From Chrysopilus asiliformis (Eukaryota > Arthropoda > Insecta > Diptera > Rhagionidae): a DNA stretch of 64,000 bases. The notes beneath the pieces were generated by a model. The model worked only from the letters and a program-made list of their open reading frames with translations, was not told the origin of the DNA and made no database searches. Within the stretch, counting starts at the first letter, position 1. Each line of letters starts with the position of its first letter. The position numbers and the translations under genes are program-made. This document shows, piece after piece, positions 1 to 12,000 of this stretch. The stretch spans positions 14,573,903 through 14,637,902 of the forward strand of contig OZ035960.1 of assembly GCA_964034945.1 (NCBI GenBank). The letters are read 5' to 3'.

Positions 1-888
1 AAAATTCGCATGTATTAAATTCCAATCCAAAATATGTATTAAGATTTCGTCAATATAATTTTTGGATTGAAAAATACTCAAGGATTTTTTGCCGTGAAGG
101 CATAAGAGGATTTTGAAATTTATCATAAACGATACTAAATTATCTCATTACCAGGAAATGCATATGTTAAATATAAGAAACCCATGTTATTTCTGTTCTT
201 TGTTTATTTTTCTAGACTTCACAGCTAAAAGTCATAACTATTTACCAGTTTTTGTTAGTGAAAAAAACACAAAATTCAAAACTAATGGCCGCCATCTTGG
301 CGATTTCAACACTTTTTTCATAATTTTTTCCATCATATAAAACGTTGCCAATTCTTTTATCGGGACTTTCTTTTTTATTGTGTTAATAGTCTTAATGAAT
401 GGTATCTTGTTAAAAATTTAGCTAAAACTTGAACAGAGTAATTATGCTAAACATTTATGTATCATCAGTGGTTCGCTATGCAATGTAGGGTTTAGAAATA
501 AAGAAAATTCCTTAATTACGTACATTGAAAAAAAAATTAAAATTCAGCCAAGCGGCTGTCCATAAAATACGACATAAATCTATAAGAAAGGGGCATGGGT
601 TTTGCGGCAAGGTCACAATTTATACTATAAAAAATCAAAAAAAAAGTGTTATATTACGAAAAGCCGAAAATTAGCGTGACATTTAGAACAATAGTTTTTC
701 CCTCGCGACTTTCTTGTTTAAAATTTAAAGTAATAAAAGGATCAGCGATAGTCCCTTCTTCAATTTCGGTCGCAAGATTATATGGTTTTTGTAAGAAAAC
801 TAGACAAATAAGAACTCTTTAAGGTAAATGCACTGCAAGCAAAAATTTTCAGTGTCTAAAGTGAAAATTAACTTATTCATCATAATTT
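1..888. other. AT-rich intergenic DNA
   Basis: I see no gene here. The longest open frame (113-340, 75 codons) has no recognisable motif, and AT-rich DNA gives such frames by chance. Confidence 0.5.
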
Positions 889-1050
889 TCGGCGCTACAG
901 CTTTCGAAGAGCCTGGGTCTCCTCAATTGAGGTTACATAACAATTCCTTTCCTGCTTCGCACCTACAGGGAATTGAACCACCGAAATGGAAATGGGAAAT
1001 TGAACCACCGCGACACGGACCAAGTACTTTACCATTTGGACTACGCTGGA
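889..1050 (-). mobile_element. SINE remnant, tRNA-derived head on the minus strand
   Basis: Read on the minus strand, this begins with a tRNA-like stretch. It has an A-box-like segment (TAGTCCAAATGGTAAAG) and a B-box-like GGTTCAATTTCC, and ends with AGGCTCTTCGAAAGCTGTAG. The same head and tail occur in the longer copy at 54318-54807, which has about 300 bp more in the middle, so this copy is internally deleted. A short duplication of the B-box part (GGTGGTTCAATTC occurs twice) is visible. Confidence 0.6.
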
Positions 1051-1378
1051 TAACTTCTTAATCCCCGTAATAAATATGTTGAACCAGACATTTTTTTTTG
1101 CCCAAAATTGCCTTTCCTCTTTTCGTCTTAGAAGACATAAAACAAAAATTTTAGCTCAATCGGTTAATTCGTTTTCGAGTTAGACATTTCTGAAACAACT
1201 AAGAAATTCGGCAAATAATTGGAAATTTTTAATAAAAAAATTAAGAATCTTATGTGATAAGTAGGCAGAAAAGGAATGCAAAATCCAAGGCATGATAGAA
1301 AAACTCATGATAGATTTGCGAAAAATTTTATTCCCTTTAGGGCGTTGGTTTCAATTTCAACAAATATAAATATAAAAC
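1051..1378. other. AT-rich intergenic DNA
   Basis: I see no gene, RNA or clear repeat here. Confidence 0.4.
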
Positions 1379-1759
1379 ATAACAAAAGCTATAATTGCCT
1401 ATCTGGCAATCATTGGAGACCCGTATGGTGATATTCGTATCAAAATTTGAACAGTTGTACCGAAATTCCACTTTGAAGTCAAACTTTCCAATAAGATTTT
1501 TTAAAATTTATTCCAATTGGATTTTCATGTATGGGAGTTTTATGTAGAATTATATTCTAAATAACTTTTGTTCTTGCACTTTTTTGATAAGATGCACCGT
1601 TTTCGAGATATTCACAAAAAACGATTTCGTTCGTATGGGGGGTACCCCCCCTAATGGTCCATTTTTGCCCATTAACGAACTTAGCCTCGCATTTTACGAA
1701 AAACGGATCCACGCAAAATTTCAAGTCTCTAGCTCAATCCGTGCGCCCGCAATCCGCGC

Positions 1760-1790
<31 letters not shown>

Positions 1791-1940
1791 GGACGGACGG
1801 ACGGACATGCAAAATTCAATTTTTTTTATCATTCTAAACACACTGGTGTAATTCATTTTTTTGTGCGATGACGGGATCTTGGCGTTACAAACGGTAAGGC
1901 AAAGTTAATATACCCTTTGGTTTCACCATACGGGTATAAA
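1379..1940 (+). mobile_element. Rep-A dispersed repeat, copy 1 (full length)
   Basis: About 560 bp shared with 18060-18627 and, truncated, with 36411-36678 and 46063-46554. It starts ATAACAAAAGCTATAATTGC, carries a small inverted repeat (ATTGCC/GGCAAT) and a conserved GGGGGGTACCCCCC core, then a variable GACA/GACG array (1763-1806), and ends CCATACGGGTATAAA. The 13-mer ACCCGTATGGTGA at 1419 is repeated inverted at 1923-1935, so 517 bp are bounded by an exact 13-bp inverted repeat. It has no coding capacity, so it is non-autonomous. I cannot name the family. The frames at 1584-1871 and 1654-1851 are products of the array. Confidence 0.7.
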
Positions 1941-3274
1941 AAGCTAAAAAATCATTAATTCACCCCTAAAATTTACATCCGCTTTTTTTCTCGGTGTATA
2001 AATGGACTATTCATCTAGAAGGCAAATATTTTTTTTAAACGGAAATAATGGGAAAAGGCATAGAAAAACAATTGAATAAACACTCCAACATATCACAAGA
2101 CTTTTTCACTTGGCAAATATAGACATAAAAATCCCGGTAGCGAGCCAAAAAGGCGCCGCCGTATTTTCCACGAATTTCATCCGTTCCACAGAACTTATCG
2201 CCTTAATAAACGATCCGGATGATGGATATTCCCCGAACCAATCCGGGAATCGAATTGTAGACATTAAGAGGAAACTATCTACGAGATACTTTTTCTAATA
2301 AAAATACGAAACTTTAGATTCTGGCGTCAGTTATTCTAGACTGTACTCCCTTTACGTTTATATTTTTGTTTATTTCGAAGATCGCCTCTTTAACATTTTT
2401 CAGCAATTTCCTCACATGTCACATGCGTTTTTCACATTTTATCGCCTTCTTTAACACTCCCTTTTCTCCTACATCCTGAATAAAAGTTCCATTGACTCTA
2501 TATCGTCTCCGGAGACTTGTTTGGGGATTACTCAATTGGAATGAATTTTCTTTGTCACATGTCGCAAGGTAATTGCTTAGGTGCTTTACCAAACAACAGG
2601 TATTCTAATTTAGTCAGTCGATAGATAATATCGGGAGCGTACGAAGGCATTTAATTTGCTTAACTGAAACAGGAAAATAGTGAAATCGTAATGGAAACAT
2701 AATATAGATAGCCGTATATGTAGTATGGGGGATTGAACGAATATAATTACGGTCGGAAGATATCAGGGAATTAAATCGAATCTAATGTATTGTGTGTAAA
2801 AGTCAAGGTTTTGATTTGAATTCCGCTGTTATTAAGAATTTAGGTGTTGCGATGTGGGAATTTCAATATTTAGTTGTGTTGGAAGTGGAATGAAGCCATG
2901 TAAGCCTATCTAAGATAATAAGAACTCTCCTTCGTTTTCTGTGTTGTATAATCTGAATGCCATTTGGGCTAATTTTCATTTTTTAAAACAATATAAACCC
3001 TCCTCTTTCTCACCAAGTTTCAAGTTCCTCTTTCTCACCTAAATGACCATAATATTTTCAGGTGAATCCGGAACAGATTAACAGCGGAGAGAAGTGTTGA
3101 AGGGTAGGGAGGGAGGTAACGCAGTGTGAGCAAGTTTTTAATGTTTCAAAATTAATCGTGAAAATTTTGAAAGTCAGATCAGAGTGACGAAGGAAAAATG
3201 CCAAAATCCGGGACTATCGCGACCATTCCTGGACGTATAACCACCCTATATATACCCCACGTAGTTCCATGTAG
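1941..3274. other. Intergenic DNA without recognised genes
   Basis: Nothing is assignable. A 62-codon frame at 2110-2298 sits in a slightly GC-richer patch but has no splice signals or family motif, and it starts on TTG. The stretch ends at the left edge of the 2,651-bp duplicated segment. The 8-mer GTAGTTCC occurs twice just before that edge (3261 and 3271). Confidence 0.4.
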
Positions 3275-4409
3275 TTCCTAAAAATAACTAGAATAAAAAT
3301 TTTAACAAATTTTCACTTGAATGTGATAAATAATCTTGTCACACGTCTTAAATATGATTAAGAATTAACGAATTTATTTTTCTCTTTCGTATAGCAAAGT
3401 TTTACAAACGTATTTAAACAATCCATTTACACATACCTTCAAAACAAGTAAATCAACAAATATGTGAAAAAGTACTTAACAAAGTTCCAATATTTACCAA
3501 ACAAAAAAGTTAACTACTTTTCCCACGTGCAAATACTAACAAAAATATGCTCGTAATTTCCCAAAGGTAATTGAAATTTAGTTCAATGAACTGTTAACTC
3601 GTATTTGTGACCACAAACCACAAATTTACATAAATGATCAAAAAAAAAAACCATGTGTCCCTTAATGGATTTTTTGTTAAGATTTAATCGTTTCATATGT
3701 AGTTCAAATTATAGTAAAAGCTTTCTGAATATTGTGACCCAAATTAAACGCCAAAAACATTTTCTTACCTTAGAATTAGCTGTAAAATAAATTGAATTGA
3801 AATTTTGTACAAAAGTACAACACCATGAAGTTACCTATTGTAAAACAATGGTCAATAAAACACTCACCTCTAGCACGGACGGTGTTAAAGTTGCCGCCAA
3901 AGCGAAAAAGAATGATTTTTAAATTTAAATTTCTACCGTTTCAAGTGTGACGTGCATGTGTGCATTAAATCCTCTATACTCATGACTTCTCTCATCAGCG
4001 TTCAAAACAACAGAAAAAGTGTACGTGAAGAAATGCTTAATTATTACCTGCAACATGAATCAACGTAAAAGAACGGAACACTTTTGGCTTGCATCAGAAT
4101 AAAATTGCATCATATCTGATTTTCTTGTCTTTCTCCCTTTTATAATTACTAAGAATTATTGAAGAAGAAAAAAACATTCCTTCATGCAATTTGAAACTGC
4201 TTTTTAAAATCAATTGTTCATAAAATTTCCAATCAAATCACGAACTTTTACGAAATTTTGTAAATAAAATAATTAATGCCAATAAAGTTAATTTATTAAA
4301 AAATTCCAACATTATTACAACTAAAGTTTAACCAAAAAACAAATGATTGGGAATTTCCAACAAAATTTAAAAAAAAATACATTCAAAAAATTCATATTTT
4401 TACTTTATT

Positions 4410-5340
4410 CTGCCTGGCTATAGAAGGAAAGTATTGTCTTCATGACGGTGACCGACTCGTGAACGGGGGTAGATAGAAACTGTATGATCAAACGAAATCC
4501 GTTTCAGAAAAAATTATGAGGATAGCCGTGCATCTGTCTATCGGTCTATCTATCTGTCGGTCTGTCTCTCAGTCTGTCTGTGGGTCGATCTGTGGGTCTG
4601 TCTGTCGGTCTGTCTTTCAGTCTATCCGTCGGTCTGTATGTCGGTCTATCTGTCGGTCTGTCCTTCAGTCTGTCTGCCGGTCTATCTGTCAGTCTGTTTG
4701 TCGGTCTATCTGTGGGTCTGTCTGTCGGTCTGTGGGTCTATCTGTGGGTCTGTCTGTCGGTCAGTCTTTCAGTCTATCCGTCGGTCTGTATGCCGGTCTA
4801 TCTGTCGGTCTGTCTTTCAGTCTATCCGTCGGTCTGTATGTCGGTTTATCTGTCGGTCTGCCCTTCAGTCTGTCTGTCGGTCTGTCTGTCAGTCTGTTTG
4901 TCGGTCTATCTGTGGGTCTGTCTGTCGGTCTGTCTGTCAGTCTATCTTTGGGTCTATCTGTGGGTCGGTCTGTCGGTCTGTCTTTCAGTCTATCCGTCGG
5001 TCTGTATGTCGGTCTATCTGTCTGTCTGTCCTTCAGTCTGTCTGTCGGTCTGTCTGTGAGTCTGTTTGTCGGTCTATCTGTAGGTCTGTCTGTCGGTGTG
5101 TCTTTCAGTCTGTCTGTCTGTCTGTCGGTCTGTCAGTCTGCCGGTACATCTGTCTGTCTGTCGGTCGGTCTGTCCGATGTACGTACCTTAAACAACTTGA
5201 GAACGCGTTGACCTAGCGACTTGAAATTGTTTGGGAATCATCCTTACCAAAATCACAGTTTCCTGTCAACTTAATGTACTGTTAATTATAACGGGTACCT
5301 GCCACGCTTTTTTTTATTTTTAAAAATACGTTTTTTTGAC
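4410..5340 (+). repeat. Rep-B dispersed repeat with expanded array
   Basis: The flanks of the TCTG array (GGAAAGTATTGTCTTCATGA before it, GAGAACGCGTTGACCTAGCG after it) match a copy at 48290-48620, where only about three array units are present, and a minus-strand copy near 57330-57765. The array is therefore an internal expansion of a transposon-like repeat, not a satellite of its own. The family could not be named. Confidence 0.65.
4532..5174. repeat. TCTG/TCGG tetranucleotide-based minisatellite
   Basis: About 640 bp built from TCTG, TCGG, TCAG, TCTA and related tetramers, with higher-order blocks of about 50-100 bp (for example, TCTGTCGGTCTGTCTTTCAG recurs). Because the unit is stop-free, three overlapping plus-strand frames stay open (231, 159 and 192 codons). 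They are not genes. Confidence 0.95.
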
Positions 5341-5924
5341 ATTTTCTCGAAAAACATTCGCTTTTTGAGAAAAACTGCATATAAATTTAAAGGAAATTTC
5401 CCACATTTTTTGCTTCTACGATTTTTACGTACCTCTAATGGTTCTTGAGATATTTGAAAAAATAATTATACTTTTTTCACATTTTTCCGAAACTTTAAAT
5501 ATTGCAGAGGAAAATCATATGCTGCTCATTTCGGATATTTTCAGTTAATACTTTAAAAAGCTCACTTTGTATGCTCAACTTTATTACCACCCGTTGATTA
5601 CGAGTAGCTTTAAATTTAAATGTAGCTTTTGGCATAGAAAAATAACAAAAGAAACATACACCAATTAAATACCTGTTGGAAAAGTTTATGGCGATTGATT
5701 TTATCTCTCAATCGTTTTCATATAATTTTATTGTGATTTTATGCTAATTTAATTTGTTTATGGAAATTTACTACGATGTTTACGTGTTGTAAATTTAATA
5801 CAAATAAATGACTAAGCTTAACATTTTTGGATAGAAACATTTGTATGGTATGTTTCAAATGTTTATACACAGGGCGGTTATGAAGTTTCTGATTAACTTG
5901 AATTTTGATAAATACATAAATTAT

Positions 5925-5996
5925 GGAAGAAATTAAAAACGTCCTGGAGTCTTACCATGACAAACCTTTGGGAGGACATCAAGGAGTGTTGAAGAC
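5925..5996 (+). repeat. Stray 72-bp fragment of retrotransposon pol
   Basis: Identical to 12216-12287 of the neighbouring element, the stretch of pol coding for the start of the integrase zinc-binding region. It is fused to the end of the left direct repeat, sharing one G, and is followed by 7 bp (AAATTAA) and then the 5' LTR. It lies in the same orientation as the element. Confidence 0.95.
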
Positions 5997-6003
5997 AAAT
6001 TAA

Positions 6004-6404
6004 TGTGGTGAAGAGGTATTTTCATGTTTAAACAAGAATTATGTACTTTGGACCCTCGGTTCACTTGGGTTCATCGTAAGAATAATGGCAAACATGAATA
6101 TACGAACTTCCGCATTAAAGTTCAATAACTTGATAAACAAATACTGTATATGCAAGTTAAGCAATTACCTAAATAGGTCATGAGTTGTTAATGTCAAACC
6201 AAAACATTGTACTTTGCACTGGTGATCGATCGGTGATTGATTTCTTTAAGTTAAGAAGACAATTGTAATTTAGATTTTGATCAAGAAGGTTGTTCAAGAA
6301 AGTTTTGTCAGTTAAGTTTAAGTTAAGTGAGTTTAATAAATGAATTAATTAAAAAAGAGTGTTTGCTTTAATAAACCTTCCTTTCTAACATCCGTAACAC
6401 GACA
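6004..6404 (+). repeat. 5' LTR
   Basis: 401 bp with TG...CA ends. Two AATAAA signals (6335-6340 and 6370-6375) lie near the end, as expected for the R/U5 side of an LTR. By eye it is identical to the 3' LTR, which indicates recent reverse transcription. Confidence 0.95.
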
Positions 6405-6406
6405 TT

Positions 6407-6420
6407 TGGCGCAGCCGGTA
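6407..6420 (+). other. Primer-binding site, tRNA-Ser-like
   Basis: TGGCGCAGCCGGTA starts two bases after the LTR end. 17.6 and 297 of Drosophila use a tRNA-Ser site starting TGGCGCAGTCGG, which differs by one base here. The tRNA assignment comes from memory of those families, not from a search. Confidence 0.75.
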
Positions 6421-7137
6421 TTGTAGTGAAATAATAACAGAAATAAAAAGTTAATGTTATTAATTAATCAATACAAAAAAAAAAAAACTTACGTGCATGG
6501 GAAGTGTTTTGTTTAAGCAAACAAGAAAGATACACAGTTGAAAATTTGGTGGAGGTCAACAACATAAGCGATTACAACACGAGTGAATTCAGCGCTAATT
6601 GATGGCAATTTAGCACCATACCATAGGAATTGCATCGGAAAATCAACAACATAAATTACCGATCGACATAAAGCAGCAAGAAAAAAAAAAAAAAAACAGC
6701 GAACAACCAACAACAACATTACTGAGGATCATCTTACAAGAAGATAGACAACAAACGATACAATACTTAAACAGCGAGTCGAGCAGCAGGAAAATAGCAG
6801 CGAGCCGAGCAGCAAGAAAATAGCAGCGAGCAGCCAACAACAAATTACTGAGGATCATCTTACAAGAAGAATATCAAGGCCAAGAGCAACGTGGGAGTCA
6901 TCGTTCAAGTTACAATTAAAGGCAGAAAAACAGCTGTAATCAACTGAAGTCAGTTTTTGGGCAAGGTCAGGAATCTTAAAACAATGAAAGCCAGAATTGT
7001 TGGAGGTATGTTGCTAGGTATAGAATAAATTACATTGATTGTGTTGGTAGTTTAAGATAGTAAAATTATTTTAAAATAGAATATTGAAATGTACGTAAAA
7101 ATCTAAAGGAACTTATAAAATAGATATATCAAAATAA
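6421..7137 (+). other. Untranslated leader of the retrotransposon
   Basis: About 700 bp between the primer site and gag with no plus-strand frame of note. It holds two copies of a GAGGATCATCTTACAAGAAG stretch (about 6723 and 6851) and AGCAG-rich tracts between them. The packaging signal would be expected here but cannot be identified by eye. Confidence 0.6.
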
Positions 7138-9046
7138 ATGAACAGAAAAAAAGGTGAGAACATTCTTACAAGGGAAAAATTAGACCGATACAAAACTATA
7201 GAAGTAGAATTAGAGCAGGTAAAAGAACAGAGAGAACAGGTTAAACAAGGGATACGTAGACTTGAAGAAGATTTTGGATATATTCAAGAAATTGTGTTAG
7301 GCGAATTAAGATTTCTAGTCGAAAGAAATCAGGTGCAAAAATTGGAAAATTTAGTGTCACACAATCCAGAAAAATTATCACCTGGTAGAATAACAGAAGA
7401 GGTAATTCGGTATTATATTGATGCGGTGAAAGAATCAGACCTTAAAAACAGGGAACAATCCGAATTATTAGTTTCAGAAAGAAATTCATTGACAAAAAAA
7501 GGTAGAGCAATTTAAGCAATATTTGCAAGAAGCTGAAACCACAAATGAGGATCTCTTAGATCAAATAAATCAAATAGTTGAGAAAATAAATTCTTGTTCC
7601 AAAAATACTTTAGATTCAAACTCATTGAAAAAAGTCTTTTCAGGAATTTTAAATATAACCAAAAACAATAATTTAGGCAATAATAGTATTTCGGAAGAAT
7701 TGACTGAAGCAAAACAAAAGATAGAAAATTTAAAGAAAACTTTAGAACAATTAGAAAAAGAAAAGCAAAATCTTCTTACAATGGGTTTGGGAGATAATCA
7801 AACAGATTCCACAAGTAATAGTGAAGTAACACCTAAAATGAACGAAAGTTTAAATGTCAGTATGGTAGATAGTGATAAAACCCAATTAATTATTGATTTC
7901 ATAACTCGACAACTTCCTTCCTTTTCGGGAGCTCCTTCACCTACTAGAAGAACAGAGGTACAAAGATACTTACAGATTGCTAAAAGTTTTTATCAAGTCC
8001 TAAAAACGCCCGAACAACAGGCAATGTATGTAGAATTTATATCTACTATGGGGTTACAGGGTGAGGCTTATACATTGGCCCAAATATCAAATATCAGTAC
8101 ATTTGACGAATTGGAAAAATTGTTGGTTCGAACGTACATGCCTTCTAAGAAACCTATGGAACTTAGAGATGAACTTAGACAGTGTCATCAAGCGGCAGGA
8201 GAAAATGTAGAAGCTTACGGCAGAAGGGTGTTGAAAATTCTTAACGAATGCAAACAAGCTGCCAAAGCAAGGTTCCCAGGACAAGAAGCTGCTTTTATCT
8301 CGGAGTTTGACGAAATAGCAATTCGCACTTTCAAGTTAGGGTTGCGAAATCCTATGCTTAAGCAATACGCTCATACACAGGAAGTAGATATAAATAATTT
8401 AATCAAAAAAGTGACACAAATAGATAAATTTGAAGGCCAATCTATTACGGATTATATGTTAATGAACAATACAAACATGTTGCAAGAATCAAGTTCTCAA
8501 ATTAACCCTCAGCCAAAATTCAATAATAATACTAATAATCAATATTACAGAAATTTTGGGGTGAATCATACTCCAACCATCCCTCAATCACAACTCAATT
8601 ATAACTACGACGGTCTGAACTCCCGAAATTCTGCGTTAATTAGTTCTCAAAATTTCGATAGATTAAATTTTAGTAGGAATAGAAATTCTCCAAACGATAA
8701 CCTTGCACCCCGATATGATTTTATGCAAAGAAACCCTCCACATAATCCAGAATGTTTTAAGTGTGGAAAATCCGGGCATTTTAAGAGGAATTGCCCGAAC
8801 AACCAACCATATAATCAATACGAATACTGTAACAATTGCAGAAAACAGGGTCACGGGGCAAAAAACTGCAGATTGCCAACAGCTCAGAATAAAGTAAGAT
8901 GGTTTAAACAAAATGCTTGTGATTTTTGTTTAAGAGACGACCATGACATTAATTCGTGTTATCCGTATAAAAGGTGGCAAGAGAATCAAACTCGTTTGTC
9001 GGGAAACGGACAAGCGGTGGCTGCCAGCACCCCAGCCAACCATTAA
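7138..9046 (+). CDS. gag: Gag polyprotein, split by a one-base frame break
   Basis: Structural protein that packages the element's RNA. The first frame (7138-7515, 125 codons) starts MNRKKGENILTREK and is rich in Glu, Lys and Gln, like a coiled coil. At the run of seven A (7494-7500) the coding sense moves to the +1 frame and continues to 9046 without a stop, about 635 residues in all. The second part contains the capsid-like region (PSFSGAP... to about nt 8450), an Asn-rich linker, and a nucleocapsid part with CCHC knuckles CFKCGKSGHFKRNC (from nt 8753) and CNNCRKQGHGAKNC, then a further CDFCLRDDHDINSC. The A-run suggests a one-base insertion (real or sequencing error). A programmed +1 shift is possible but less likely. 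Gag overlaps pol by 73 nt. Confidence 0.85.
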
Positions 9047-12000
9047 ACAATTTTAATGGGTGTTCTCAGTGCCCCGAGATGCAATCAATAAAAACACCAA
9101 TGGTGACATTGCCGTTGGATATAGTAAATAAAGACGCATCTGAATTATTAGTAGACACGGGAGCTGAGGTTAATTTGATAAAGAAAAAAAGTTTGAAGAA
9201 TAGTGTAAAAGTTGACGAAACCCAAAAATTAAATTTAGCAGGAATATACGGGAAAGGGGAAACGTTAGGTAGTTGTATGGGGACCGTACTAGTAGGACCA
9301 GGTATTCCTGGAAAATTTCAAGTAATAACGGATGAAGACGGTATTCCTGGAGACGGGATTCTAGGCAATGACTTTTTGTCAGCGAATGTTAATATATACG
9401 GACCCACCCGAAATATTAAGTTTCCAGCATACGGTGTAACCACTCCAATACATGAACCAAATAATTCCGAGACACAACCTTTTTCAAACATCGAACCGAA
9501 GAATAACTACGTAGAAGATCATGTAAGATACCAAGACCATTTACCAGTGGCCAATTCTTTACATTCTAGGAGGAACGGAAGTTCAAACTCCAGAATTTGC
9601 TCTGAGGAGACAGGAATTGGGATGGTTAAAAATGATGATCAAAATCTCATATTAGATTCGGATACGATGGCAATAGGTGATCGGGTACACAGGGTTCATG
9701 GGAAGAATTATGCAAACGAGTCAGGAAAAGAAACAGGTTTTTCTGAGGAAAGTCCTGCTTTTCAAACTGAAGGCTTAAAGGAAAGGAATAATGAGTTGGT
9801 AATGACTAAAATTGTTCCGGTTAGTTCGCAATCTAACATGCTTTTCAGACAAGACTCATATGTTAAAGTAGAACCTAAAATATTAGGAACAGAAAACTAC
9901 CCTGAGGGGAAAATTAATGAAAAAGATTTAAGTCTGATTTATAAAAATACAGAAGGGGATATATGTGAAAATAGTCAAAAGTTTTCAGGGCAAATCGCCG
10001 CTGGAAAAAGTAAAAGAAGTAAGGATTTAGAAATAGAATTTCCGGTAGAAACGGAAGCCGGAGTTTATACGAAAGAGCATAATGGAATAAAAGGAAACGA
10101 AGGTTTAATAAAAGAATCGGATACAAAAGTCAGTGTTAAAGATGTTAAAAATATAAAAGTAACAGGTATAGAAATACCAGGAATAACAATACCAGCACGA
10201 AGTAAAGTTATCATCGCGATTCCGTTTGACGGAAAAGGAGACGTAATTTGTTTTCAGAGAGAATTGAAGCCCGGGATATTTTTGGGAAATTGTATAAGTC
10301 CAGTAAGAGACAAGAAGATTTTTGTGGGGATCATAAATATAACTGAGAACAGTGAATGTTTCGAAACAATTAATGTGGAGACATCTTTGTTGGAAAACTA
10401 CGAAATAATGAAACCAAGGGGTAAGAACAAGTCTAGTAAAGGTAAAACGAACGAATCGGTAAGAGTTAGGGTAGCGAGAACGCGGGGAGAAGAGAGAATT
10501 TCTAAATTAATAACGGAATTAAAGCTAAATGAAGAGTATAACGCCGAGGAGCGTGAGGCACTGAGAGATATCTGTCGAGAATTTAACGACATTTTCCATT
10601 TACCGGGAGACCAATTAACCTTTACTAACGCTCAAACACATTACATCCCGACTAAACCGGGTCACCCACCCATAAACCAGAAAATGTATAGATTACCCGA
10701 AACCCAACGACAAATAATCCAGGAGCAAGTATCTGATATGCTAACAAATGACATTATTGAGCCTAGTAATAGCCCTTGGAACTCACCATTATTGGTAGTT
10801 CCGAAAAAAGCTGGTCCTGATGGTGTAAAACGCTGGAGAGTCGTGGTAGACTACCGGAAATTAAATGAGATTACGGTGGGAAATGCACATCCACTACCTC
10901 GTATCGAGGATATCTTGGATCAATTAGGGCATTCCCGATACTTTACCACACTCGATTTAGCAAGCGGGTATCACCAAGTACTAGTAAATGAGAACGACAG
11001 GCCTAAAACAGCATTTAGCACTCAGTTCGGACACTATCAGTTTAAAAGGATGCCTTTTGGATTGACAGGAGCTCCAGCGACGTTTCAACAACTTATGAAT
11101 TTTGTCCTTTCCGGTTTACAAGGGATAGAATGCTTTGTTTATCTAGATGATATTGTCATATATGGAAAAAATCTGCAGGACCATAATAAAAAGTTAAGAG
11201 CCGTATTAAAAAGACTACAGAGATATAACCTCAAATTACAGATAGGAAAATGCAAGTTTCTAAAGAAAGAAATTATCTATCTGGGACATAAGTGTAATAA
11301 TGAGGGGGCCCAACCGGACCCAGAAAAAGTAAAGTGTGTACAAACATTTCCACGCCCGAACACTGTACGAAGAGTACAATCTTTTCTAGGCCTGGCCAAT
11401 TACTATAGGAAGTTTATACCGAATTTTTCAAAATTAGCAGAACCATTAAATAAATTAGTAAGAAAAAACATACCCTTCAAATGGAACCCAGATTGTGAAA
11501 AAGCGTTCATTGCTCTAAAACAAATGCTAATCAATCCGCCCTTGCTCGTGTATCCTGATTTTACAAAACCTTTTATCTTAACTACAGACGCTAGTAATGA
11601 GGCTCTGGGGGCAGTGTTATCGCAAGGAGAAATTGGTGACGATAAACCAATCGCTTATGCCAGTCGAACTCTAAGCGACACTGAAAGACGGTACTCAACA
11701 ATAGAAAGGGAATTATTGGCCATAGTTTGGGCCACAAAAAATTTCCGATGTTACCTGTACGGTAGACCATTCACCGTGGTAACTGATCATAAACCGTTAA
11801 AAGGCCAATGTAAAGTGAAAGACACAACGTCTCGACTAATGAGATTCCGACATAAACTTTCCGAATACAATTATAGTATTGAGTATAAACCTGGAAAGTA
11901 TAATACTTGCGCAGATGCTCTCAGTAGAATCCCGGAACCGGATTCAGAAGAATTGGAAGGAACTATTCCAGGTTCAATTAGAACCGTTGAACAAGCCAGA

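Larger units (their letters stand above)
3275..5925. repeat. Large direct repeat, left copy (2,651 bp)
   Basis: This segment recurs at 14208-16858 with a constant offset of 10,933 bp and no difference that I could find by reading. The base before it differs between copies (G at 3274, A at 14207), as does the base after it (G at 5926, T at 16859). It contains a Rep-B dispersed repeat with an expanded TCTG/TCGG array. The two copies flank the LTR retrotransposon. An exact repeat of this size means either a very recent duplication or an assembly duplication. Confidence 0.95.

Noticed and set aside
4516..5216. Three overlapping plus-strand frames of 231, 159 and 192 codons (also 15449-16149)
   Set aside because: They are translations of a stop-free tetranucleotide array; all three frames are open at once and the peptides are pure repeats.
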